Part shown: positions 27,070 to 37,503 of the stretch, piece after piece
Position numbering within the stretch: the first letter of the stretch is position 1
Layout: the number at the start of each line of letters is the position of its first letter
Source of the DNA: Paraglaciecola mesophila KMM 241
GTDB taxonomy: Bacteria > Pseudomonadota > Gammaproteobacteria > Enterobacterales > Alteromonadaceae
NCBI RefSeq assembly: GCF_000315015.1
Contig: NZ_BAEP01000074.1
Coordinates: 1 to 64,000 of the forward strand
Direction of reading: 5' to 3'
Length of the DNA: 64,000 bases
Notes under the pieces: generated by a model
What the model was told of the DNA's origin: nothing
The model's database searches: none
Seen by the model: the letters and a program-made list of their open reading frames with translations, nothing else
Made by a program: the position numbers and the translations under genes

Positions 27070-28413
27070 TTATTCTTCGTTATCGTCATCTTGAATAACT
27101 TGGCGCGGTTTACGCTTCATTGGGCGGTCGCCCACTTCCGTGCCTTGCATGGGTTTAACTCTGTCAGGCCCTTGATTATTCGCTCCAGAGCCCGCTTTAC
27201 TGTTATTCGCAGCTTTACCCGGCGCTTTTTTAACAGGCGCTTTGGCTTTCTTAGGCGGGCGTAATCCTTTAAATTTCGCCTCTAGCCCTTCAATTTCATT
27301 AAAGCTGACCTCTTGTTGTAAGAAGCTTTTGATAGAAAGGTAGCTCGCCCAATCTTTTGGCCCAACAAATGATACAGCTTCGCCTTTATTACCTGCGCGC
27401 CCTGTACGACCCACGCGATGCACATATTCATCTGCGAGTTTGGGTAAATCGAAGTTCACGACTAACGAAACATTAAGCAAATCTAGCCCACGAGAGGCGA
27501 TGTCTGTGGTCACCAATATGTGTTGTTGGCCGCGGCCAAATTCACTCATGATGTTATTACGTTGGCCTTGGCTTAAATCGCCACTTAGGGCGATGCTGTA
27601 TAAACCTTGCTCTTTTAACAGACTCGACAAGCGTTCGGTATCGGCTCGGGTTGCAGTAAATACGATCACTTGACGATGATCTTTTTCGTTGATCATATGC
27701 GCAAGTAAGCGTTCTTTATGGGTCACATTGTCGGCTAAGAAAAACCGTTGCTGTATATCTTTATGCTCAGCGCTGGAAATACCAATGCTGATACGGTGGG
27801 GGGCTTTGAGCATAGATTGAGTCAGATAATGCAGCGCGGCGTTGTCTAATGTGGCGGAGAACATCATTGACTGACGTTTGCGGTGATCTGCAGCCGCATT
27901 GATTTGCTTTAATTGCTCAGTAAAGCCTAAATCAAGCATCCGATCGGCTTCATCCATTATGAGCATTTCAAGCCCATTTAAATACAGAGATTTACCCGCT
28001 AAATGATCGGCAATACGGCCGGCGGTACCCACTACAAATTGCGGGTAATGACGTAACGCTTTCACCTGATCGTTAAAGTTTTCACCGCCAAGAATGAGCG
28101 CCGCTTTTAACTGATGTTTAGCAATCAACCACTTAAGCTGAAAAAAGACCTGTTTTGCCAGTTCCCGCGTGGGTGCAAGGATAAGTACACGAGGATCTTT
28201 ACGGCTAAGAGGTTGTTTGGTCAACACTCTTTGCACAGCCGGTAACAGGAAAGCCAAGGTCTTGCCTGAGCCTGTTTTTGACGAAGCAATCAAATCTTTA
28301 CCCATTAGGGCATAAGGAATGGCTTGCGCTTGAATTTCAGTTGCTTCGGTAAAGCCTTTTATCTCTAAGGCCTTACCTAAGCGGTGGTCTAATGGTAAAT
28401 CGCTAAATTGCAA
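27070..28413 (-). CDS. DEAD-box RNA helicase
   Basis: A 447-residue helicase. Q motif FTEATEIQ (21-28), Walker A SSKTGSGKT (44-52), PTREL (81-85), GG and TAGR motifs, DEAD (154-157), SAT (186-188) and HRVGRTGRAG (332-341) are all intact. The C-terminal about 60 residues are a basic, low-complexity tail (PPKKAKAPVKKAPGKAA, RPMKRKPRQ), likely an RNA-binding extension. Length and layout are closest to the SrmB/RhlE groups, but which subgroup it belongs to cannot be settled by eye. Roles would be ribosome assembly or RNA turnover. Confidence 0.93.
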   Translation of the reverse strand: MQFSDLPLDHRLGKALEIKGFTEATEIQAQAIPYALMGKDLIASSKTGSGKTLAFLLPAVQRVLTKQPLSRKDPRVLILAPTRELAKQVFFQLKWLIAKHQLKAALILGGENFNDQVKALRHYPQFVVGTAGRIADHLAGKSLYLNGLEMLIMDEADRMLDLGFTEQLKQINAAADHRKRQSMMFSATLDNAALHYLTQSMLKAPHRISIGISSAEHKDIQQRFFLADNVTHKERLLAHMINEKDHRQVIVFTATRADTERLSSLLKEQGLYSIALSGDLSQGQRNNIMSEFGRGQQHILVTTDIASRGLDLLNVSLVVNFDLPKLADEYVHRVGRTGRAGNKGEAVSFVGPKDWASYLSIKSFLQQEVSFNEIEGLEAKFKGLRPPKKAKAPVKKAPGKAANNSKAGSGANNQGPDRVKPMQGTEVGDRPMKRKPRQVIQDDDNEE

Positions 28414-28505
28414 AAAATAAATACTCTAAAAAGGGATTGTGCGCATTATACAATTGCCGCACATTTTATGGAGCTTTATTTTCTGTTTTAGCACTTTAAG
28501 CGTTA

Positions 28506-29162
28506 TTACACGCGCATTTGTGGCACGTTATCACCGGCAATCAATTGACCAGCGGTTTTATTTTTAATTTCTTCAACGCTAACACCCGGTGCGCGCTCTA
28601 GTAAATGAAACGCGCCGTCTTTCACTTCAATCACCGCTAAATCGGTAATGATACGGTTTATGCAGTTCACGCCAGTTAAGGGCAGGGTGCACGCTTCAAG
28701 GAGTTTCGAATTACCATGTTTATCTGCATGGGTCATGGTCACAATAATATTCTTTGCACCGGCCACTAAGTCCATAGCACCGCCCATACCTTTAATCAGC
28801 TTACCTGGGATCATCCACGAGGCAATGCTACCGCTTACGTCAACTTCAAATGCGCCCAGTACGGTAACATCAACGTGGCCGCCGCGGATCATGGCAAAGC
28901 TTTCAGCCGAACTAAAAATGGATGCGCCTACGCCAGCGGTAACCGTTTCTTTACCGGCGTTGATCATGTCAGCATCCACATTTTCTTCAGTGGGATAAGG
29001 CCCCATGCCGAGCAAGCCGTTTTCTGATTGCAACATCACTTGCATACCATCTGGTACGAAGTTAGCGGCAAGGGTAGGAATACCGATCCCTAAATTAATG
29101 TAATCACCGTCGTGGAATTCTTGTGCCACACGCATGGCGATTTGGTCTCTTGATAGTGCCAT
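28506..29162 (-). CDS. scoB: 3-oxoacid CoA-transferase subunit B
   Basis: A 218-residue beta subunit of a class I CoA-transferase (acetoacetate:succinyl-CoA type). The catalytic glutamate lies in [11 protein letters not shown] (Glu47), followed by [15 protein letters not shown] and the typical [15 protein letters not shown]. The ATG at 29162 has AGGAGATC upstream and lies 9 bp after the subunit A stop, so the pair is one operon. Function depends on subunit A, which is frameshifted in this sequence. Confidence 0.95.
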   Translation of the reverse strand: MALSRDQIAMRVAQEFHDGDYINLGIGIPTLAANFVPDGMQVMLQSENGLLGMGPYPTEENVDADMINAGKETVTAGVGASIFSSAESFAMIRGGHVDVTVLGAFEVDVSGSIASWMIPGKLIKGMGGAMDLVAGAKNIIVTMTHADKHGNSKLLEACTLPLTGVNCINRIITDLAVIEVKDGAFHLLERAPGVSVEEIKNKTAGQLIAGDNVPQMRV

Positions 29163-29171
29163 GATGATCTC

Positions 29172-29890
29172 CTATTGCCCTTGTTCTTTGTTGGTTTTCG
29201 CCAAAACTTTACGCTCAATGCGCTTCTCAAATTGCCCGACGATAACGCGATCAATATATATGCCCGGAGTTTGAATTTGACTAGGTTCAAGTTCGCCAGG
29301 CTCAACTAATTCTTCCACTTCTAATACGGTAATTTTGCCCGCAGTGGCTGCCATAGGGTTGAAGTTTTGTGCGGTGTGGCGGTAGATACAATTGCCATAC
29401 CGGTCTGCTTTCCAGGCTTTAACGATGGCGAAGTCACCTACAATAGACTCTTCCATGATGTAAGGTCGGCCATTGAATTCTTTGACTTCTTTACCTTCGC
29501 CTACTGGCGTACCGTATCCGGTAGCCGTATAAAAAGCAGGAATGCCGGCACCGCCAGCGCGCATTTTCTCTGCCAGTGTGCCTTGGGGAGTGAGCTCTAC
29601 TTCAAGCTCGCCGTCTAACAACTGGCGTTCAAATAAGGCGTTTTCTCCCACGTAGGATGAAATCATCTTTTTGACTTGTTTGTCTTCTAACAAAAGGCCT
29701 AAGCCAAAGCCATCAACGCCACAGTTATTCGACACTATGGTAAGGCCTTTGGTACCCATTTTTTCACTTGTCCAATTAGGCCTTCCGGGATCCCACACAA
29801 GCCGAACCCGCCAGCGATGACGGTCATGTCGTCCTCTAAGCCTGCCATCGCTTCTGCGTAGCTGGTTACAACTTTATCAAAACCTGCCAT
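29172..29890 (-). pseudogene. scoA: 3-oxoacid CoA-transferase subunit A, frameshifted
   Basis: Two frames together encode a full subunit A. The first, from ATG at 29890 (GAGGAAC upstream), runs [15 protein letters not shown]...[11 protein letters not shown] and then goes out of frame to a stop at about 29735. The second continues with [19 protein letters not shown] to the normal end at 29172. The break is in a run of six A on the coding strand (T run 29759-29764). One added A gives VKKMGTKG and an uninterrupted 239-residue protein, a normal length for the family. It could be a mutation, a sequencing error in a homopolymer, or less likely a recoding site. The glycine-rich CoA-binding segment [15 protein letters not shown] is in the first part. 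Confidence 0.9.
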
Positions 29891-29963
29891 GTTAGTTCCT
29901 CGTTTACGTTTATTTAACATTAATATAAAGACTATCTTTTGATAGTAAAGTTGAATTAATATG

Positions 29964-29992
29964 CTTATTAATAAATTAAATTTATTAATAAG
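29964..29992. promoter_or_regulatory. Perfect 14+1+14 palindrome between scoA and the LysR gene (likely operator)
   Basis: CTTATTAATAAATT and AATTTATTAATAAG are exact reverse complements around a central A at 29978. The site lies midway between the divergent starts at 29890 and 30009, where LysR-type regulators bind to control both themselves and the neighbouring operon. It contains T-N11-A pairs expected for that family. Confidence 0.7.
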
Positions 29993-30008
29993 TTTGAGTA
30001 ACTCCCTC

Positions 30009-30902
30009 ATGAATGTTTCGTATCGCCAGCTACAAGCGTTTATACAAGTGGCGCAATCGGCGACGTTTGCTGAGGCTGCGCAAAAGATGTTTCTTTCTCA
30101 GCCTGCGTTGTCTAGTGCCATCAAAAAAATGGAAGAGCAAGTGGGTGGGCCTCTGTTCTCACGCACTACGCGTAAGGTGCAACTAAGCCCTGAAGGTCAG
30201 GATTTCTTACCTGTTGCGATACGATTGATGAATGATTGGCAAGATGCATTTGGCGACTTACAACAAGTGTTTTCAATGGGAAGAGGGAAGCTGTCGATTG
30301 CCGCGATGCCCTCGTTTGCGGTAGGGCATTTACCGGCGATCTTAGGGGCGTTCCAATCTCAGTTTCCTAACGTCAAAGTCAGTGTGGCGGATATTGTAAT
30401 GGAGCAAGTAATCAATGCCGTTGCTGAAGAGCGGGTGGCGCTGGGGTTTACCTTTGAAACCGAGCAATTAGATGGCCTACTGTTTTATCCCATGTTCACC
30501 GATGAGTTTATTGCCGTGCTGCCAAAGTTACACCCGTTGAGTCAGCAAAGCAGCGTCACGTGGAATGCGTTAGCGCAATCTCCTTTTATTGCCATGAATA
30601 GAGGGTCGGCCATTCGCAGATGGGTCGATAACCATTACGAAGCGCTGGAACTTAAGGTAAATATGGTGGCTGAGGCATCCCAACTAGCGACACTGGGGCA
30701 ATTTGTAGAGCATGGTTTGGGGGTGTCTATTGTGCCAGGGCTATGTCAGCAACAGATGCAGCGACTTGGATTGAGGTGCTTACCTATCGAAGGAGATAGA
30801 TTGGGTAAGCGGGTTGGGATGATTAGAAAGGTGCAAGGCAATATGTCTGTTTCGGCGCAAGCCTTGTGGGACTGGGTGATAAAGCATCCATTAGCAGAGT
30901 GA
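30009..30902 (+). CDS. LysR-family transcriptional regulator of the CoA-transferase operon (predicted)
   Basis: A 297-residue LysR regulator. The winged helix-turn-helix is at residues about 5-62 (YRQLQAFIQVAQSATFAEAAQKMFLSQPALS in two segments), followed by a substrate-binding effector domain starting near residue 90. It is transcribed divergently from scoAB with a 118-bp shared intergenic region that contains a perfect palindrome, a classic arrangement for a LysR controlling the adjacent catabolic operon. ATG at 30009 begins just before the HTH; no Shine-Dalgarno sequence is visible. Likely effector: a short-chain acyl-CoA or keto acid, by inference only. Confidence 0.9.
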   Translation: MNVSYRQLQAFIQVAQSATFAEAAQKMFLSQPALSSAIKKMEEQVGGPLFSRTTRKVQLSPEGQDFLPVAIRLMNDWQDAFGDLQQVFSMGRGKLSIAAMPSFAVGHLPAILGAFQSQFPNVKVSVADIVMEQVINAVAEERVALGFTFETEQLDGLLFYPMFTDEFIAVLPKLHPLSQQSSVTWNALAQSPFIAMNRGSAIRRWVDNHYEALELKVNMVAEASQLATLGQFVEHGLGVSIVPGLCQQQMQRLGLRCLPIEGDRLGKRVGMIRKVQGNMSVSAQALWDWVIKHPLAE

Positions 30903-30957
30903 AGGCTGCTATGCACAGTTTAGGTATCAATAGGTTAAACGGGAATGTTCAGAACAA

Positions 30958-31725
30958 TTACCACTTTTTCTTTTCGGAAAACAGTTCGTCAAGCTCGTTA
31001 CGCTCAGACTCTTTTCGCTTACGCACATCTTCGGTATTTGCGCTGCGCAAACTGTCTTGAATCTGCTTAAGTTGTAATTCGAGCTCTTGCTTACGCTGAA
31101 TAATATAATCGTCTGGCTGAGATTGGCTGTCTAACGCCGTAATCGCCTTTTCAATACATTGTCGAGCAGAGCCAAGTTGCTGGGCTTGCATAGATGATTC
31201 GCCGCGGCGCATTAGCGTTTCTACGTTCGCTCTTAGCTGTAAGCGTTCCAAATATTTGTCTTCTACCATAAATGCACTGCTATCTACGCGGCCCTTGGTG
31301 TACTCAGAGCGAAGCAACCCACGCATTTTTTTAACGCATTTAATGTAAGCGACCACTTGTTTATCGCTATTGGGTAGGCTGAAGCTATCCGCCGAAATAG
31401 GCTCTTGATTTGCGGACAGCTCTTTAAGTTTATTACTGGCACTTTCAATACGGCTATTGATGTCCATGACGCCAGGATTCACCTGAGCGATAATTTTAAG
31501 GGCATTGACAATACGTTGCTGAAAAATAAATTTTAGTTGCTGACTAACGGTGATGTGCTCAGTGGCGAGTAAAATTTCTTCTGTTTCATCAACAACATTC
31601 TTTTGTTTTGCTACCTCTACGCGCTTCTCACTCTCCACTTTGTTTCGGTGCTGCTGCACGGCATTGACAATAATCGCCATGACAATGAGAGATACGATGA
31701 GAACAATTATTATAGGGAAAATCAT
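30958..31725 (-). CDS. Membrane-anchored coiled-coil protein of unknown function
   Basis: A 255-residue protein with one N-terminal membrane helix (IFPIIIVLIVSLIVMAIIVNAV, residues 2-23) and a mostly helical, charged cytoplasmic part with predicted coiled coils near 25-60 and 205-250 (ELELQLKQIQDSLRSAN, RKRKESERNELDELF). No known domain was recognised. It lies 50 bp downstream of a sensorless histidine kinase on the same strand and may share its transcript, which would suggest a role as its membrane partner; this is only positional. Confidence 0.75.
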   Translation of the reverse strand: MIFPIIIVLIVSLIVMAIIVNAVQQHRNKVESEKRVEVAKQKNVVDETEEILLATEHITVSQQLKFIFQQRIVNALKIIAQVNPGVMDINSRIESASNKLKELSANQEPISADSFSLPNSDKQVVAYIKCVKKMRGLLRSEYTKGRVDSSAFMVEDKYLERLQLRANVETLMRRGESSMQAQQLGSARQCIEKAITALDSQSQPDDYIIQRKQELELQLKQIQDSLRSANTEDVRKRKESERNELDELFSEKKKW

Positions 31726-31775
31726 TTAATACTCTATTTTTCGCCACTGACCTGAGTATGCATATAACAATTATG

Positions 31776-32471
31776 CTAAACGGGAATTTTTAAGGTAAAT
31801 ACGCTACCGCCCAATGTGCCGCCATTGGCGAGCGAAATGGAGCCGGTACTGTGTTGCGCTTTATGCGCCTCTGCTATTAATCTAGCAAAAAATAAGCCAA
31901 GCCCTGTGCGACCTTGGCTTATATCATAATTTTGCATGGTCACTGTATTGGCTTCTAACATGCTTTGCGGGTACCCGGGACCATCGTCCTGTACTTCAAA
32001 TATAAGGTGCTTATCGTCGCTGAATACTTTGAGCAATATATGCTGGTTACTGTAACGCATTGAATTAATCAGCATGTCATTGAGTAACAAGCAAATTAAA
32101 TCAGCGTCGAAGTATCCCACTAAGTCGGGCTCTTGCTCAACGTTTAGGTTAATTTTTTTGTGATTTATATAACTTTCATTGGCGGCAAGGATTTCATCGA
32201 CAACATCTTCAACGTAGTGCTCGTCAATATTCAGAGGCATATTATCCATGCCTGCTCGGTACAACGATAATAATTGCACTAACCCAGTATTTAAGCGAGA
32301 TGCTTCGTAATGGGCAGAAGCGAAGTGCTCACCAACCTCGTTATCTTGATCTTTAAGCGTCAGCCCAAGGTTTTCAATGGATTGGATCAGCAAAGACAAA
32401 GAATTTTTCATGTCGTGCACCGCTGAGGCCAATACTGTGGCAAAATCTATTTGTCCGTTGTCGTTGTTCAT
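31776..32471 (-). CDS. Sensorless histidine kinase
   Basis: A 231-residue protein made only of a dimerisation/phosphoacceptor helix pair and a GHKL ATPase domain. The H box is SAVHDMKNSLSLL (His19), the N box LLNDMLINSMRYS, G1 QDDGPGYP and G2 GRTGLGLFFARLIAEAH. There are no membrane helices, PAS or other input domains, and no response regulator gene adjoins. Signals must come through another protein, perhaps the membrane coiled-coil protein encoded just downstream. It is divergent from cysB. Confidence 0.88.
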   Translation of the reverse strand: MNNDNGQIDFATVLASAVHDMKNSLSLLIQSIENLGLTLKDQDNEVGEHFASAHYEASRLNTGLVQLLSLYRAGMDNMPLNIDEHYVEDVVDEILAANESYINHKKINLNVEQEPDLVGYFDADLICLLLNDMLINSMRYSNQHILLKVFSDDKHLIFEVQDDGPGYPQSMLEANTVTMQNYDISQGRTGLGLFFARLIAEAHKAQHSTGSISLANGGTLGGSVFTLKIPV

Positions 32472-32637
32472 ACTTCACCGTGAGCTGATAAATGACTAGA
32501 ATACACTAGCATAAAAATAGAGTATCCTTTAATTTACAATGCGTTAGTGACAGGCCTTAAGCAAAAAAATTCTAATTTTTATTAAAATCTTATGGAATTA
32601 ATGGCCCGCTAGGTATATAAGAAATTAATATATATAG

Positions 32638-33642
<1,005 letters not shown>

Positions 33643-33699
33643 AGGCGTAGCACTGCACTAATGAGGGATGAATAGGGTATTGTTCACCCCATATCGAAC

Positions 33700-33728
33700 A
33701 AAAGAGGCAATGTATTGCCTCTTTTTTT
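33700..33728. terminator. Bidirectional terminator between cysB and sdaA
   Basis: GAGGCAA pairs with TTGCCTC around a four-base loop, with A residues before and seven T after, so it can serve both cysB and the convergent sdaA. Confidence 0.92.
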
Positions 33729-33761
33729 GTGCCTAATACTCACGTTTTAAAATAAAAACCC

Positions 33762-35135
33762 TTAACACTCGATGATGTTAACCGCTAACCCGCCCCGTGC
33801 GGTTTCCTTGTACTTTGATTTCATGTCGTTTCCTGTGTCCCACATGGTTTTAATGACTTTATCGAGGGATACTTTATGCTGGCCGCTACCACGCAGAGCG
33901 AGGCGTGATGCATTAATCGCTTTTATCGCCCCCATAGCATTGCGCTCTATACACGGAACTTGCACTAGGCCACCTACAGGGTCACAGGTTAAGCCAAGAT
34001 TATGTTCCATGCCTATTTCTGCTGCATTTTCAACCGCATCCACCGAGCCACCGATAATTTCAGTTAACGCCCCTGCAGCCATTGAGCAAGCAACGCCAAC
34101 TTCTCCTTGGCAGCCCACTTCAGCCCCAGAAATTGAGGCATTTTTCTTATACAAAATGCCGATCGCCGCCGCAGTCAGTAAATAACGACTGACAATATCT
34201 TCATCGACAGGGCGCACGAATTTATCAAAATAACACAGAACAGCAGGCAAAATACCGGCTGCGCCATTAGTAGGAGCGGTCACAACGCGCCCGCCAGCAG
34301 CGTTTTCTTCATTGACCGCCAAAGCAAACAAGTTCACCCAATCCATAGCGACCATGGGGTCGGCGTTTTTTTCACTTTGGAGGCGGCGATGTAGCCCTGG
34401 GGCTCTGCGCGTCACTTTTAACCCGCCGGGTAAAATTCCTTCGGTTTTAATACCGGTTTGAATACATTCGTGCATAACCTGCCAAATATGCCAGAGCTTG
34501 GCGGTAATATCGCTTTTCGCCTGAAATACTTGCTCGTTGCGGTACATTAACGAGCTAATAGAGAAACCATTTTCTTTACACAAGCGAACTAATTCTTCCG
34601 CGCTCGAAAAGGCAAAAGGGACGGGCTTTTCCACCAAGGTGAGAGCGGCTGTTTTTTGCGCTAAAAAGTCCTCGGCGCGAATAATAAAACCGCCGCCGAT
34701 GGAATAATAAGACTGCGAAGCAATGATTTCACCTTTATGCAGGGCGTGAATTGTCATGCCATTGGCGTGATGGGGGAGTGTTTTACGACGATGAAAGACG
34801 ATGGCATCTTTGGCAGCAAAGCGTACTGGATGTAATTGATCCAGCGTTAACTTTCTGGTTTTTTCGACTTCCGCTAGCATTTCATCAACAGCAGTCGCAT
34901 CGATGGTTTCAGGTGCGTGGCCTAACAAGCCTAAGATCACTGCTTTACCTGTACCATGTCCTTTGCCCGTCTGCCCTAAGCTGCCGAATAGCTCAGCGCG
35001 CACTTCGTCAGTTTTATCAAACAAGTTTTGTGTTTTTAATTGCTGGCTAAACTCTTTTGCCGCTCGCATGGGCCCCACTGTGTGAGAGCTAGAAGGGCCG
35101 ATACCCACACTGAACATATCAAAAACACTGATCAT
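33762..35135 (-). CDS. sdaA: L-serine dehydratase (iron-sulfur type)
   Basis: A 457-residue single-chain Fe-S serine dehydratase that converts L-serine to pyruvate and ammonia. N-terminal [19 protein letters not shown], central [15 protein letters not shown], and the three cluster-binding cysteine regions ([29 protein letters not shown]) are present. Length matches E. coli SdaA (454). It follows pabB and nudL on the same strand, the same order as in E. coli, but 147 bp separate it from nudL, so it may have its own promoter. Confidence 0.96.
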   Translation of the reverse strand: MISVFDMFSVGIGPSSSHTVGPMRAAKEFSQQLKTQNLFDKTDEVRAELFGSLGQTGKGHGTGKAVILGLLGHAPETIDATAVDEMLAEVEKTRKLTLDQLHPVRFAAKDAIVFHRRKTLPHHANGMTIHALHKGEIIASQSYYSIGGGFIIRAEDFLAQKTAALTLVEKPVPFAFSSAEELVRLCKENGFSISSLMYRNEQVFQAKSDITAKLWHIWQVMHECIQTGIKTEGILPGGLKVTRRAPGLHRRLQSEKNADPMVAMDWVNLFALAVNEENAAGGRVVTAPTNGAAGILPAVLCYFDKFVRPVDEDIVSRYLLTAAAIGILYKKNASISGAEVGCQGEVGVACSMAAGALTEIIGGSVDAVENAAEIGMEHNLGLTCDPVGGLVQVPCIERNAMGAIKAINASRLALRGSGQHKVSLDKVIKTMWDTGNDMKSKYKETARGGLAVNIIEC

Positions 35136-35282
35136 AAAAACGCAAAACCTATTGAAATATTAAGACGCTAATTGTGCAGGTTTGTGCAGGCATGAACAAC
35201 TCAGCCTAGAGATATATTGCCTTTAGGCAATGTAAAGATATTGTTGCGACCCGAGTGCACCACCTAGATTTACTTTTGACTT

Positions 35283-35876
35283 TTATTGCTCTACCGAAAA
35301 GTCCTGAGCAACATGGTTTGATAACACACGAACAAACGCGGCGGTGGCTCCCCAAATGACTTGCTCGTGCCATTTTATAAAATAGATAGGGTGCTGGGCG
35401 GCGTTTTTACGCTTCACCCAATGAATAAAGTGATTATTTTTGTCGAGTAAGAACGACAGGGGGACTTCAAATACTGATTCCACTTCGTTGGTATCGAGTG
35501 TCATTTCCAATGGCATGCGCACAAATCCCACATAGGGGACGACTTCAAAGCGACTTACGGTACGATAACGAGGCAGGCTGCCTATCACTTCTATGCATTG
35601 CGGATGAATACCGATTTCTTCGTGAGTCTCTCTTAAAGCCGTGCTTAAAAGGTTGTTGTCACTCGGCTCTTGCTTTCCGCCGGGGAAACTTACCTGACCA
35701 GCGTGGTGCTTTAAGTGCCTGGAGCGTAAGGTAAATAACATGCTAAGTTGCCCTTGTCTTTCAAGCATGGGCATTAATACTGCGGCAGGCTTACCGGCCG
35801 CACGCAATGGATAATCCAATTCTGGCTGGATAGTACGGGCATGATGAAAACGAGAGAGAAATTCATTTTTATTCAT
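35283..35876 (-). CDS. nudL: NUDIX hydrolase, CoA pyrophosphatase type
   Basis: A 197-residue NUDIX protein. The CoA-pyrophosphatase signature precedes the NUDIX box: LFTLRSRHLKHHAGQVSFPGG (in two parts, LFTLRSRHLK and HHAGQVSFPGG), and the box itself ends in REthEEigI (residues 82-90). Such enzymes hydrolyse CoA to 4'-phosphopantetheine and 3',5'-ADP. The ATG is 4 bp after the pabB stop, so the two are co-transcribed; pabB-nudL-sdaA is the E. coli order. Confidence 0.92.
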   Translation of the reverse strand: MNKNEFLSRFHHARTIQPELDYPLRAAGKPAAVLMPMLERQGQLSMLFTLRSRHLKHHAGQVSFPGGKQEPSDNNLLSTALRETHEEIGIHPQCIEVIGSLPRYRTVSRFEVVPYVGFVRMPLEMTLDTNEVESVFEVPLSFLLDKNNHFIHWVKRKNAAQHPIYFIKWHEQVIWGATAAFVRVLSNHVAQDFSVEQ

Positions 35877-35880
35877 GTGC

Positions 35881-37296
35881 TTAGGCGTTCCCTTGCAATA
35901 ATACGGGCAGTATTTTACACACTTTATCTAAACTTTCTTGATATTCGTCTAGTGCGGTGGAATCTAGCACAATTCCGCCGCCTGCCCAGCAGTAAAGGTG
36001 AGAATTTTCTAGCAATAATGTACGAATGCATATGCTGGTGTCCATATCCCCATCAATACCTAGGTATCCAATGCTGCCACAATAAATATTGCGTCTTTGG
36101 GGCTCTAACTCTTCAATGATTTCCATAGCACGAATTTTAGGTGCACCAGTAATAGAGCCACCAGGAAACGCACCGCGCAATAAAGACAGGGCGGTTTGTT
36201 GTTCAGCTAGTTGGCCTGTCACCGTGCTGACTAAATGATGCACTGCAGCAAAGCTCTCTATTTCAAATAGCGCTGGCACACTCACTGAGTGTGGCTGGCA
36301 AGACTTGCTCAAATCATTACGCAGTAAATCCACAATCATCAAGTTCTCTGCCTGGTCTTTACTTGAACCTCTAAGTGCCTGAATATTTTGCTGATCTATC
36401 GCATTATCCGGCGAGCGTGGCCGGGTGCCTTTAATTGGTTTGGTTTGCACTTTTCCTTGACTGTCGACCGATAAAAAACGTTCAGGGGAAATACTAATGA
36501 TCACCGCTTCAGGAATACGAATAAAGGCTGAAAACGGTGCTTTGTTGGCGCCTCGTAGGCGTAAATACGCCTGATACTCATCACCTGAATAGGGTGCGTC
36601 AAATCGTTGAGCAAGGTTTACTTGATAACAATCGCCGCTTCTTAGGTAGGCGTTAACTTGCGCGATTTTATCCACGTATTGATTTTTGTCCATATTCGAC
36701 TGCCATTGTCCACTTAAGGTGAATTTGTGAGCATCATCAGTGAGGTATGCGGAGCCAACATGGTTCAACAGGGCATTTATCTGCGCTGCATCAGGCGCAT
36801 TGTCATTGTGGTCAGTGGGAAAATGACACAGGAAAAACTGCCCAGTCTGGTTGTCTTTAATAACCGCCCAGTGATAAATCCCTATTGCCATATCGGGAGC
36901 AGAATATGGATTTTCTGCCTGTTGGGGTAAGTCCTCGAATCGCCGTCCTAAATCATAACCAAAGTAGCCCATTGCGCCGGCTTTAAAAGGCAGTGCAGAG
37001 GTGCTAGGAGAAATCGACTGCGGGTGTAAGCACGCTTCGAGCACGGTTTGCACTAAGGTCATGGGGTCGTCTTGACTCGTACGACTCTTGTGAGGCGAGT
37101 CTTTATAGCAAATGTGTGTGCTTTCACCTTTTGTGATGAGCGTGGCAAGTGGGTTTGCTACCATGACATCATAGCGACCATCAATGTGGACACTGTCGGA
37201 AGAGTCCAACAATATGGCCCATTCTTGGTCGGCGAAGTGCTGAAATAAACGGCTCATACTGTGATTTTTAGGGGCGTTTAATTCGGTGATGGTCAT
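35881..37296 (-). CDS. pabB: Aminodeoxychorismate synthase component I
   Basis: A chorismate-using enzyme that, with PabA, makes 4-amino-4-deoxychorismate for folate synthesis. From ATG at 37296 it is 471 residues. The C-terminal chorismate-binding domain shows KPIKGTRPR (with the lysine that defines PabB), LRNDLSKSC, FPGGSITGAPKIRAMEIIEE (split as FPGGSITG and APKIRAMEII) and GSIGYLG. The frame stays open to 37410; upstream starts lack ribosome sites and family likeness begins only near LFQHFADQEWAILLDSS, so the shorter start is preferred without strong support. Confidence 0.9.
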   Translation of the reverse strand: MTITELNAPKNHSMSRLFQHFADQEWAILLDSSDSVHIDGRYDVMVANPLATLITKGESTHICYKDSPHKSRTSQDDPMTLVQTVLEACLHPQSISPSTSALPFKAGAMGYFGYDLGRRFEDLPQQAENPYSAPDMAIGIYHWAVIKDNQTGQFFLCHFPTDHNDNAPDAAQINALLNHVGSAYLTDDAHKFTLSGQWQSNMDKNQYVDKIAQVNAYLRSGDCYQVNLAQRFDAPYSGDEYQAYLRLRGANKAPFSAFIRIPEAVIISISPERFLSVDSQGKVQTKPIKGTRPRSPDNAIDQQNIQALRGSSKDQAENLMIVDLLRNDLSKSCQPHSVSVPALFEIESFAAVHHLVSTVTGQLAEQQTALSLLRGAFPGGSITGAPKIRAMEIIEELEPQRRNIYCGSIGYLGIDGDMDTSICIRTLLLENSHLYCWAGGGIVLDSTALDEYQESLDKVCKILPVLLQGNA

Positions 37297-37503
37297 GGTC
37301 GGCAAAGCTGGATTTCCGTTTAGTCGAGCGTATTTAGTGTGATGATATTGGCCAAAAACAGTCATTGCGAGCGCTATAGGGCGATTTATCATGGAGCAAT
37401 CTATCATCACAGGTTATCATATGCGCGACCTACGAACGACAATTGTCGAGCTCTTTGACATGACTTTGTCGAAACTTTGTGACACATCAAACAAGAGGCA
37501 ACT

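Noticed and set aside
29735-29798. Programmed -1 ribosomal frameshift in scoA
   Set aside because: The site is G AAA AAA T rather than a classic slippery heptamer, no pseudoknot or stimulator was evident, and CoA-transferase subunits are not known to be recoded. A missing base is simpler.
37479-37500. CRP-like site before the fumarase gene
   Set aside because: TGTGA is present but the second half-site matches only three of five bases, which is too weak to call.
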